Positions 1-6,080 of a stretch of 7,580 bases of DNA are shown piece by piece; positions within the stretch are counted from its first letter, which is position 1; the number at the start of each line of letters is the position of its first letter. The notes below the pieces were generated by a model, which saw only the letters and a list, made by a program, of their open reading frames with translations, was not told the DNA's origin and made no database searches. The stretch covers positions 1-7,580 of the forward strand of contig JAUZPS010000224.1 of the NCBI GenBank assembly GCA_030705945.1. The letters are read 5' to 3'. This stretch comes from Bacillota bacterium. GTDB lineage: Bacteria; Bacillota; Clostridia; Acetivibrionales; DSM-2933. The position numbers and the translations under genes were made by a program.

Positions 1-167
1 AATATAATAGATTGCTTAAGAATTTATTATTAATTCTAACACAAAATAATATATACACACCAGAAATTTTTATATTAGAAGTATTAAATTTCCCTTTTAT
101 TTTTACTGTAGGTTAATAATCTGCAAAATATATAGGAAACAGATTAAATAAAAACTTTCTATAGACG

Positions 168-205
168 AGAAAAGAAGATCCCGGATAACCAAGATCTTCT
201 CCTCC
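168..205 (-). terminator. Rho-independent terminator of the cellulase gene
   Basis: On the minus strand a stem of about 12 bp forms between 189-200 and 173-184, with a 4-base UUAU loop at 185-188. Two of its pairs are G-U pairs that exist only in minus-strand RNA, which fixes the orientation. The 3' arm runs directly into a T-rich stretch (TTCTTTTCT). It lies about 45 bases past the stop codon of the GH5 cellulase, and no gene follows it within the window. Confidence 0.75.
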
Positions 206-247
206 CAGCAAAACTAATTATAACTATAATTTTTGACCTGCTTCTAT

Positions 248-1882
248 TTATGGATTAGTACCCCATACTAATTGAGTACCACTGTAAGCCGCTACTTTAG
301 TCCAATCTACATAACTTGTTGCGGCGCTGTTATATGAGTAATCACCTGTTTGTGTATAATTTGCCCAATTTGATTTATTAAACCTTACCTGAACCTCTGC
401 GCTCGCGCCAGGAGCAAGAGTTCCTGAACCTGTTTTAAAGCTTATCTCAAGATAATAATCTGCTCCTGTCTTTGGAGCGCTCATTTTTACAAATGTACCA
501 ACAACATTTGCAGATCCAGCAGTCGCATAATCGCAAGTAAAGGTCTGCGTAGTATCGCCGTCAACAGTATAGAAATATCTTAATTTTACATCCGAAAGAT
601 TTATTGATGTTGATTTTGTATTAATAATCTTGAATTTAGGCGAAACTATGTTAGCGCTTGCAGTCAATGATCCATTATAAAGCTGTACCTTTAGTCCGTT
701 TGCCGCAGGCGATGCGCTTGTTACAGGCGTTGAACTTGGTTTTACTGTTGATGATGGAATTGGTGTAGCAGTTGGAGCTTTTGTCGCTGTCACAACTGGT
801 GTAGCAGTTGGGGCTTTTGTCGCTGTCACAACTGGTGTGGAAGTTGGCGTAGAACTTGTAACTGCTCCCCCTTTCATATTTGACTTAACAAACTTACCTG
901 ATGCGGATAGATTTGAATCTGTCCATCCTCCATTAACGCTTGCTCCAGGATTTAATGCAGCTGAAGCTTCTGATTTATCGCATAAAGACCAGTTTGCCCA
1001 GCTTATTTTTCTGCTTGCCAAAAAGTCAAGCCAAGTCTTTGAATCTGTTAGATATGGACCGCCATTTCCTGATGCGTCGCTTGTTCCCCACTCAGTTACA
1101 AAAATAGCTGCGCCTTTGCTCATCGCATAGTCAATCTTATCTCTTAAAGATTGGCCATGAGTTCCTGCATAGAAGTGGCATGTATACATAACATTACTGA
1201 AAGTTAACTTGTTATCAGCTGCAGCGTCTATATCCTGACTCCATGTGCTTGTTCCGACAATAATAACTCCGTCAGGATCGTTTGCTCTTATTACAGGTAT
1301 TACTTCCTGAGCATAAGGTTTTATATTCTGTGACCAAGTCACGCCGCCATTTGGTTCGTTGCATATTTCATACAGCACATTGGGGTAACTTCCATAAAGA
1401 GCTGACATTTCCTTAAAGAAATCCTTTGCCTGCTGTTTATACAAGTTAGGGTCATTGTCTGATAGTATATGCCAGTCAATGATTACATATATTCCAAGGT
1501 CGATAGCTGCTTGAACTATTTCTTTTACCTTATTCTTCGAAGTGGTAGGATTGCTGATATAACCGCCTTCAGCAGTATACATAGCCGCGCGTATTACTGT
1601 GGCTCCCCAATCATCCCTTATCCATTTTATGCTATTCGCGTTTGCAAATGAGCCAAACCACTGGAGTCCATGAGTACTCATGCCTTTTAGTTGTATAGGT
1701 TGTCCAGAACTATTGCATAATTGGCTCCCAACTACCTTAAGTTGTCCATTAGCTGCAACAACAGAGCCTGCTGCAAACGCCTGAGTAACTTGCATAGTAA
1801 ATACCATCGTCAATATAATTGATATACTTAGCAGTACAGAAATTCCCACTTTAATTTTACTTTTCTTTTCTAACAACTTCAT
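248..1882 (-). CDS. Secreted GH5 endoglucanase with C-terminal CBM3
   Basis: A 544-residue secreted cellulase that would cleave internal beta-1,4 bonds of cellulose. Residues 1-37 form a signal peptide (KKSKIK basic start, hydrophobic core about 12-30, likely signal peptidase I cleavage after AFA). Residues about 45-337 are a GH5 catalytic barrel of the bacterial Cel5A type: the motif NEP places the acid/base at Glu176, TEWG places the nucleophile at Glu264, and Arg98, DWH (136-138), His236/Tyr238 and WANW (295-298) match the conserved active-site set. Residues 339-394 are a Thr/Pro/Ala linker with a duplicated 12-residue unit. Residues about 395-544 are a CBM3 module closely resembling scaffoldin CBM3 (LRYFYTVDG, TFVKMS, NWANYTQTGDYSY, LVWG), so crystalline cellulose binding is expected. 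There is no dockerin or S-layer domain, so it should act as a free enzyme. AAGGAGG lies 6 bases before the ATG. The gene appears monocistronic. Confidence 0.95.
   Translation of the reverse strand: MKLLEKKSKIKVGISVLLSISIILTMVFTMQVTQAFAAGSVVAANGQLKVVGSQLCNSSGQPIQLKGMSTHGLQWFGSFANANSIKWIRDDWGATVIRAAMYTAEGGYISNPTTSKNKVKEIVQAAIDLGIYVIIDWHILSDNDPNLYKQQAKDFFKEMSALYGSYPNVLYEICNEPNGGVTWSQNIKPYAQEVIPVIRANDPDGVIIVGTSTWSQDIDAAADNKLTFSNVMYTCHFYAGTHGQSLRDKIDYAMSKGAAIFVTEWGTSDASGNGGPYLTDSKTWLDFLASRKISWANWSLCDKSEASAALNPGASVNGGWTDSNLSASGKFVKSNMKGGAVTSSTPTSTPVVTATKAPTATPVVTATKAPTATPIPSSTVKPSSTPVTSASPAANGLKVQLYNGSLTASANIVSPKFKIINTKSTSINLSDVKLRYFYTVDGDTTQTFTCDYATAGSANVVGTFVKMSAPKTGADYYLEISFKTGSGTLAPGASAEVQVRFNKSNWANYTQTGDYSYNSAATSYVDWTKVAAYSGTQLVWGTNP
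762..847 (-). repeat. 36-bp tandem repeat encoding the cellulase linker
   Basis: Two 36-bp units, 762-797 and 798-833, are identical except for one base (a at 774, g at 810). A partial third unit (834-847) follows. In protein terms this is TPVVTATKAPTA twice, at residues 349-372. The near-perfect DNA identity suggests a recent in-frame duplication lengthening the flexible linker between the catalytic and binding modules. Confidence 0.9.
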
Positions 1883-1946
1883 AAATTTCCTCCTTGATCA
1901 TTTTTACTAAGACCTGCTTTTCCAAAACTTATTCAAGATACATAAA

Positions 1947-1978
1947 GACAAGGGTGAAAACCCTCATACGCTGCTGTC
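1947..1978 (-). other. Structured 5' leader element of the cellulase mRNA
   Basis: In minus-strand RNA, GACA (1975-1978) pairs with UGUC (1947-1950). This encloses a 5-bp hairpin, AGGGU/ACCCU (1951-1955 with 1960-1964, loop UUUC), and leaves 10 bases unpaired on one side. It lies between the presumed promoter (-10 at 2006-2011) and the ribosome binding site (1889-1895). I do not recognise it as a known riboswitch class. It could be a regulatory or mRNA-stabilising element, or chance. Confidence 0.35.
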
Positions 1979-2005
1979 ATATAAATTACTTTATATTTAT
2001 CCGGC

Positions 2006-2011
2006 ATTATA
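2006..2011 (-). promoter_or_regulatory. Possible -10 box for the cellulase gene
   Basis: A perfect TATAAT on the minus strand lies about 125 bases before the cellulase start codon, predicting a start site near 2000 and a leader of about 115 nt. The -35 region at the proper distance is poor (TGATTG with a 17-base spacer). The promoter may therefore be weak, need an activator, or use an alternative sigma factor, as some clostridial cellulase genes do. Confidence 0.45.
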
Positions 2012-2065
2012 ATAAGTTTACATAAAACCAATCATCCCAAGTTGGATAAAAAGCCGAAAAAGGCT

Positions 2066-2552
2066 GTAACTCTAGCCGACAGATAAGCTTAATTGGATAT
2101 CTATACAGCGAATCAAATAGCATGTCTCGATTTGTATTAAATTACGACTTGAATAAGGTAGTTGGAATCAAAACAAATATAAAATTTGATTGAACGGTCC
2201 CCCTTCCATTATATGGTTCAGTCATTTCATGGAGCAAATTGGAAAATGGTTAAGAAGCATTGCTTATTTGTGTATAGAATTGAAAATGAAAGTGATGAGA
2301 GCATCAAAGAAAAATACTAAAATGAATTAAAAAATTGAATAGTGTCTTTATAACTATTCATTAGAGCAAATCTGAATTTATTAAATAAAATTCAGGTTTA
2401 TCAAGAAATGCAAGATAAAGAATACTGCAAAAACTATAACTACAGATAAACATATGTACATCAAAAAAAATATTATTTATTCATTTCATTCTCATTTTGG
2501 AATAGTTAAGAAAGTCACTACCGTGGAGTTACGAAAAACACTCTCTTATATA
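2066..2552. other. Intergenic stretch with no supportable gene
   Basis: Very AT-rich DNA with no convincing coding region on either strand. The longest plus-strand open stretch around 2213-2320 (35 codons from an ATG) has no ribosome binding site and no recognisable family. Visible structure is limited to hairpins: an 8-bp inverted repeat TGAATAGT/ACTATTCA (2336-2360), a 12-bp one (2368-2399) and an imperfect one with ends GATTGAAC and GTTCAGTC (2188-2223). A weak hairpin at 2052-2065, AGCC/GGCT followed by T residues on the minus strand, lies just outside the low-coordinate edge. Confidence 0.6.
2368..2399 (+). repeat. 12-bp inverted repeat, hairpin
   Basis: The arms AAATCTGAATTT (2368-2379) and AAATTCAGGTTT (2388-2399) pair fully around an 8-base loop. 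One pair is G-U, and it holds only in plus-strand RNA; in minus-strand RNA it would be an A-C mismatch. No T-tract follows, so it is not a standard terminator. Its role is unknown. Confidence 0.5.
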
Positions 2553-2581
2553 ATTATACAATACCAATTGCAGAAATTCAA
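2553..2581 (-). promoter_or_regulatory. Possible promoter in the long intergenic gap
   Basis: On the minus strand TTGAAT (2576-2581) and TATAAT (2553-2558) are separated by 17 bases, close to the sigma-A consensus. It points towards the cellulase gene but lies about 670 bases upstream of its start codon, just past the nadR terminator. It could drive a long cellulase leader or a small untranslated RNA, or be a chance match in AT-rich DNA. Confidence 0.45.
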
Positions 2582-2611
2582 CAAAATTTTCTAACCATTT
2601 TGTTAAAGAAT

Positions 2612-2683
2612 GATAAAAAAATACTTCCGATACTGCGCGCGTGTTAATAAGTTGCCCGAACACGTAAGCGAAGAATCGGAAGT
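2612..2683 (-). terminator. Rho-independent terminator of the NAD operon
   Basis: A long hairpin starts 7 bases past the nadR stop codon. The outer arms are perfect over 9 bp (2675-2683 with 2623-2631), GCG/CGC can pair inside (2668-2670 with 2636-2638), and a 6-bp apical stem forms (2659-2664 with 2640-2645). The 3' arm is followed by A and then seven T residues (2615-2621) on the minus strand. It insulates the operon from the cellulase region. Confidence 0.9.
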
Positions 2684-2690
2684 TAAGTAT

Positions 2691-3716
2691 TTAAATCCAA
2701 CGATCTGTAAAGCTGTTGAATTTATTAAGGTTATCGTATTTCGAATATTTTTTCAAGACGTTTTGAACTGTATTGATACGGTTTTCAAGCGTTCCTCTCA
2801 ATTCAGTATATGGAAGCTTCCTTTCCTTCAGATCTCCAATGATCATATTCTGAAAGATATGTCTTTTCTGGTCCCCTGAGCGGTCCCACGTATCGTCATA
2901 TGGTATATCATCACAACAAAGAAAATATATATCATACCTTGACTGCGCCTTTAACGCCATTAACTCAAGTTCAGGCAACACGTAGCCCTGGTAATCCATA
3001 GCGAACATATAAGTAGTAATAGCATTGGTATCTACAAACAAATATTTGTTTGCCTCTCTTATGAGCTTATCTTCCCTTTCAATATGGCCTCTGCCTATTT
3101 CAACCATTTGCTCCGCATTGATTCTGCGGTTTATCTGGTGGTTTTCCCAATACTCCCGTCCATACTCGGGCATCCACACAGTATTAAACCGCCTTGCCAG
3201 TTCTTCGCAAATAGTAGTCTTGCCGGTAGACATGGCTCCTACAAAAACAACTTTGGTTATAAGGTCACTATAAACAATGGGGTCAACAAATTCCTTGCGC
3301 CTAAATGAATCTTCACGAATCATTGTAGCAGATACTGGAAATGTGTCCCTCTTTCTGTCAATCTGCATATTGACGGCTCCTAATGCCTGACTTACATGTT
3401 CTCCATAGAACTCGTTAGAATAAAAGTGTGTTATTTTTATCCCCTCAAGCCTCTGTAAAATGTAATCCTCATTAAGTTTTTTTATTTCCGGTGTATCTCC
3501 TACTTCCTGGGGGCCATCCCAAGCCTCTAGAACCCTTGCGTCAGGATACAAATTCCTGATCCATCTGCTTCTTATCTGCAAAGGTATATTTATCACATCT
3601 GTATCATAAATTAGAACTATCAGTTCGTCCATTTCCTTTAACGCAGTTTCAATCATGAACTGATGTCCTTTATGTAAAGGGGCAAATTTTCCAAGTACCA
3701 ATCCCGTCTTTTTCAT
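2691..3716 (-). CDS. nadR: Bifunctional NadR: NMN adenylyltransferase / ribosylnicotinamide kinase
   Basis: A 341-residue cytoplasmic enzyme expected to phosphorylate nicotinamide riboside to NMN and adenylate NMN to NAD. Residues 1 to about 145 form the nucleotidyltransferase domain: GKFAPLHKGH at 9-18 is the (H/T)xGH nucleotide-binding motif, and PVSATMIRED (127-136) is the second family signature. Residues about 155-325 form the P-loop kinase domain: Walker A GAMSTGKTT (160-168), EYGREYWE (184-191), FVDTNAITTYMFA (227-239, Walker B region) and DDTWDRSGDQKR (274-285). The N-terminal helix-turn-helix repressor domain of the roughly 410-residue enterobacterial NadR is absent: the protein starts directly at the transferase fold, as in many other bacteria. 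AAGGTGG lies 6 bases before the ATG. It is the last gene of the operon, 73 bases after pnuC, and PnuC would supply its substrate. Confidence 0.93.
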   Translation of the reverse strand: MKKTGLVLGKFAPLHKGHQFMIETALKEMDELIVLIYDTDVINIPLQIRSRWIRNLYPDARVLEAWDGPQEVGDTPEIKKLNEDYILQRLEGIKITHFYSNEFYGEHVSQALGAVNMQIDRKRDTFPVSATMIREDSFRRKEFVDPIVYSDLITKVVFVGAMSTGKTTICEELARRFNTVWMPEYGREYWENHQINRRINAEQMVEIGRGHIEREDKLIREANKYLFVDTNAITTYMFAMDYQGYVLPELELMALKAQSRYDIYFLCCDDIPYDDTWDRSGDQKRHIFQNMIIGDLKERKLPYTELRGTLENRINTVQNVLKKYSKYDNLNKFNSFTDRWI

Positions 3717-3789
3717 TTTTATCCACCTTTCTGGATTTAATTAAATAGATAAGTTGCGAAAAAGATTTTACATCATATTAATAGCGCTT

Positions 3790-4482
3790 TTAATTTAGTT
3801 CGCTTTGTAGGTCCCGATATGCATCATTAGAACCCTTATTCCAAACATAAAGCCCGTATATACTGTTAACAAGATAAGCGATCCACATAACCGTCATAGT
3901 AAGCGCGTCGCCGCTTCCATTTACCAGCCTGATTATCCACATAATTGTTTCAGCGATATTAATTATGATATATAAAACCCATTGTTCCCGATATCTAAGC
4001 ATCATGGCCAGCGTTGCAACAATAGAAAAAACAACATTAAAAGCGTCTAAGTATGGAGTATTCTGTCCCTTAAGAGTAGATAGCCACAAGCCATATATAA
4101 TTGTAGCAATTAAGCATATAATAATCATTCCAGCAGCTTTTTGCCATTTCATTTTCCTCATAATTACTGTATTTTCCTCAATTCTATTTCTCCACATAAA
4201 CCAGCCAATTATGCCTGTTGGAACAAAAAACAGAAGATTTAACATTACTTCCCCATATAATTTATCATGGTAGCTTATTAAGGCGTATCCAATGGAATTG
4301 TATATGCCAAACACATAATTCCATATGTTCCCTTTAGCAGCCAGGACCACACATAAAACTCCCGTTATGTAGACTGAAATCCCCCAAAAGCTGCTTTTCC
4401 ATAATATTGACAGAATCAACATTATGACCGTAAATGAGGTAAGCCATAAAACCTCAAATAAATTCCACCCCTTAATTTTCAT
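3790..4482 (-). CDS. pnuC: Nicotinamide riboside transporter PnuC
   Basis: A membrane protein of 230 residues from the preferred start, with about seven hydrophobic segments (roughly 11-28, 33-49, 55-70, 80-98, 116-135, 146-161, 168-185, 188-213, some merging). It belongs to the PnuC family, which carries nicotinamide riboside across the cytoplasmic membrane by facilitated diffusion driven by intracellular phosphorylation. Family signatures are visible: GNIWNYVFGIYNS (51-63), LYGEVMLNLLFFVP (75-88), GWFMW (93-97) and LRYREQWVLYIIINIAETIMW (162-182). An in-frame ATG lies 9 bases upstream at 4491, but the AAGGGGG ribosome binding site (4492-4498) touches that codon. It is 9 bases from the ATG at 4482, which I therefore prefer. 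It sits between the macro-domain gene and nadR, whose kinase activity would trap the imported substrate. Confidence 0.93.
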   Translation of the reverse strand: MKIKGWNLFEVLWLTSFTVIMLILSILWKSSFWGISVYITGVLCVVLAAKGNIWNYVFGIYNSIGYALISYHDKLYGEVMLNLLFFVPTGIIGWFMWRNRIEENTVIMRKMKWQKAAGMIIICLIATIIYGLWLSTLKGQNTPYLDAFNVVFSIVATLAMMLRYREQWVLYIIINIAETIMWIIRLVNGSGDALTMTVMWIAYLVNSIYGLYVWNKGSNDAYRDLQSELN

Positions 4483-4491
4483 CCGGATCAT

Positions 4492-4498
4492 CCCCCTT
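4492..4498 (-). promoter_or_regulatory. Ribosome binding site deciding the pnuC start
   Basis: AAGGGGG on the minus strand directly abuts the ATG at 4491 (no spacing), but lies 9 bases from the in-frame ATG at 4482. The downstream ATG is therefore the likelier start, which shortens PnuC from 233 to 230 residues. Confidence 0.7.
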
Positions 4499-4576
4499 CA
4501 GGTTCTTATCCGTAATATACCGTTGTAAAAGTTTCAAAATTATATTTTGATTTCTTCAAAACCCGCGATACATTAC

Positions 4577-5092
4577 TTAAGCATCGTTTAATTTCTTATA
4601 TACTTGATATGTTGCTTCATCAAAACATACCATTATTACTTTATGCAAACTATTATCCTTGCCCAGAAACTTTTTAATTTCATCAATCGCTATTTTAGCG
4701 GCTCTATCTACAGGAAATCTATACGCTCCAGTGCTTATTGATGGAAACGCTATTGTTTGCGCTCCATTTCTAACCCCTAATTCTAGTGAGTTCTTATAAC
4801 ACGCAGATAGAAGTTCATCTTCCTGTTTACTTCCACCCCGCCATACAGGTCCTACTGTGTGAATCACAAATTTGGCAGGCAATTTATATCCGCCTGTTAT
4901 CTTTGCCCCGCCAGTTTTGCAGCCATTTAACCGTCTGCATTCTACAAGTAATTCAGGTCCGGCGGCTCTATGGATTGCTCCATCCACACCACCGCCGCCC
5001 AGCAAAGAACTGTTTGCGGCATTAACAATAGCATCAACATTTTGTTTTGTTATATCTCCGATAATTATATTAAATCTTTCATTATCCTGCAT
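4577..5092 (-). CDS. Macro-domain ADP-ribose hydrolase (O-acetyl-ADP-ribose deacetylase type)
   Basis: A 171-residue stand-alone macro domain of the MacroD/YmdB type, full length for the family and cytoplasmic. Members bind ADP-ribose and hydrolyse O-acetyl-ADP-ribose, and often mono-ADP-ribose esters on proteins. The key motifs are all present: GDIT (12-15), VNAANSSLLGGGGVDGAIHRAAG (23-45, with the catalytic-loop Asn and Asp and the glycine-rich loop), HTVGP (78-82) and PSISTGAYRFP (117-127, the phosphate-binding loop). The start is supported by GGGGGTG, a wobble-paired Shine-Dalgarno, 7 bases before the ATG. The gene follows a consensus promoter by about 40 bases and precedes pnuC by about 85-95 bases with no convincing terminator between, so it is probably the first gene of an NAD-related operon. 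Which ADP-ribosyl substrate it acts on cannot be told from sequence. Confidence 0.93.
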   Translation of the reverse strand: MQDNERFNIIIGDITKQNVDAIVNAANSSLLGGGGVDGAIHRAAGPELLVECRRLNGCKTGGAKITGGYKLPAKFVIHTVGPVWRGGSKQEDELLSACYKNSLELGVRNGAQTIAFPSISTGAYRFPVDRAAKIAIDEIKKFLGKDNSLHKVIMVCFDEATYQVYKKLNDA

Positions 5093-5114
5093 AAAAACAC
5101 CCCCAATAATTTTT

Positions 5115-5145
5115 TGATATTATCATTTTGTTATTATCATTATAT
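5115..5145 (-). promoter_or_regulatory. PerR/Fur-like operator over the NAD operon promoter
   Basis: On the minus strand ATATAATGATAATAA (5131-5145) matches the Gram-positive PerR box TTATAATNATTATAA at 12 of 14 specified bases and overlaps the -10 box. It also contains two adjacent hexamers (TATAAT, GATAAT) resembling Fur-box units. Fourteen bases downstream is a second TGATAATA, part of the palindrome TGATA-T-TATCA (5115-5125). Six of the matched bases are the -10 itself and the DNA is AT-rich, so this is a candidate only. Confidence 0.4.
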
Positions 5146-5168
5146 TGCATAGTACCTGCAATTGTCAA
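5139..5168 (-). promoter_or_regulatory. Consensus sigma-A promoter of the macro-pnuC-nadR operon
   Basis: TTGACA (5163-5168) and TATAAT (5139-5144) on the minus strand are both perfect, with an 18-base spacer. The predicted start site near 5132 gives a leader of about 40 nt to the macro gene. No other good promoter was seen before pnuC or nadR, which supports co-transcription of the three genes. Confidence 0.8.
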
Positions 5169-5241
5169 TATATAATAAATAAAATACTGAATATAAGATA
5201 ACCTAATGTAAAATTAGTTCTATTAGTTGCGCTGAACAGCC

Positions 5242-5261
5242 AAAAAATAGCTTTTCAAAGC
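5242..5261 (-). terminator. Weak possible terminator after fetB
   Basis: A 4-bp stem GCTT/AAGC with a TGAA loop (5250-5261) is followed on the minus strand by TATTTTTT (5242-5249). The stem is short, so termination may be partial and some fetAB transcripts could read into the NAD operon. It lies about 50 bases past the fetB stop. Confidence 0.4.
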
Positions 5262-5309
5262 GAATTAATATAAACCTTTACAAAAGATATTGAGGTAGGG
5301 CTAATCATT

Positions 5310-6080
5310 TTATTTTGAGTAAATAAGCTGTTTTCTATTATTGAAAAAGCTTTTATACGAAAGATAGCACGCAATAAAAGATGATATGGAGGTCGTTGAG
5401 AGAAGCATAAACGTAACCATTATCTGATACTTTATTGCAGCTAATGGAGATGTACCCGCTAGAATCAACCCTGTCATCATTCCCGGGAGGGATACGATAC
5501 CAAGTGTTTTAGCTGAGTCAATTGTCGGAAGCATGCCTGTTTTGATAGAGTCCCTTATAATTTCCATAGATGCGGGTAAGATATCTGCTCCTAATGACAG
5601 TTTTGTTTCTACCTCATCTCGTTTATCCCTAAAACTGGATATAATATTCCTGTAACATAGACCCAAAGCGACCATTGAGTTGCTTATAATCATACCGCTT
5701 ACAGGAATTATCTGATTTGTCTCGTATCTGATAGTCTTTGAGATAATAAGAATTCCTAAAGTCGTCGCAGTTCCTGACGTAATGGAAACAAAAGATATTA
5801 AGAGTCCTTTTCTTATATTTTTGCCTCTTTTAGAAGCGTTATATGAAGCGTTGAATATCATAAAAAGAAGTAATAACGTTATAAAAACAGGACTTTTGCT
5901 TCCAAAAACAAATTCCAAAATATAACCAACGATAATGAGTTGAACAATTGCTCTTATTACACTTATTACAATTTCCTTCTCAAGCCTGAGTTTTTTCCAA
6001 TAAGAAAAAACGAGCGCAATAACTACGAGAGAAGAAGAAATCATTAACGATGTAATACTAATTGTAGTCGAACTATTCAT
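5310..6080 (-). CDS. fetB: FetB/YbbM-family ABC transporter permease
   Basis: A 256-residue integral membrane protein of the UPF0014 family (E. coli FetB/YbbM; the plant ALS3/STAR2 proteins are relatives). About seven hydrophobic segments can be read (roughly 9-26, 37-57, 63-77, 92-113, 122-141, 191-209, 217-241). Family-conserved stretches include RAIVQLIIVGYIL (43-55), IPVSGMIISNSM (125-136), LSLGAD (161-166), and the signature block SIKTGMLPTIDSAKTLGIVSL through PGMMTGLILAGTSPLAAIKYQI (178-220). With FetA it should form an ABC exporter; in E. coli the pair is reported to export iron and protect against peroxide. The substrate here is inferred by homology only. The ATG overlaps the fetA stop (ATGA), with GGAGG 7 bases upstream inside fetA, indicating translational coupling. 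Confidence 0.9.
   Translation of the reverse strand: MNSSTTISITSLMISSSLVVIALVFSYWKKLRLEKEIVISVIRAIVQLIIVGYILEFVFGSKSPVFITLLLLFMIFNASYNASKRGKNIRKGLLISFVSITSGTATTLGILIISKTIRYETNQIIPVSGMIISNSMVALGLCYRNIISSFRDKRDEVETKLSLGADILPASMEIIRDSIKTGMLPTIDSAKTLGIVSLPGMMTGLILAGTSPLAAIKYQIMVTFMLLSTTSISSFIACYLSYKSFFNNRKQLIYSK

Noticed and set aside
1..167. AT-rich DNA past the cellulase terminator
   Set aside because: Checked for genes and sites on both strands; nothing supportable.
837..1130. Plus-strand open reading frame of 97 codons antisense to the cellulase
   Set aside because: It lies wholly within the GH5 coding region, which has clear catalytic motifs; no ribosome binding site was seen.
2052..2065. 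AGCC/GGCT hairpin followed by T residues on the minus strand, with alternative pairings to GGCT upstream (2073-2076)
   Set aside because: The stem is only 4 bp and no riboswitch consensus (for example c-di-GMP-I) fits around it; too weak to call a terminator or riboswitch.
2213..2320. Plus-strand reading frame of 35 codons (starting MVQSFHGANW) in the intergenic gap
   Set aside because: No ribosome binding site, no recognisable family and very AT-rich. It could be a gene remnant but nothing shows it.
2610..2879. Plus-strand open reading frame of 89 codons
   Set aside because: It runs through the nadR terminator and the 3' end of nadR in antisense; a shadow of the real gene.
4534..4558. CAAAAT/ATTTTG inverted repeat between the macro gene and pnuC
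   Set aside because: The stem is entirely A-T apart from one pair and has no proper T-tract, so it is unlikely to terminate the transcript and does not argue against co-transcription.
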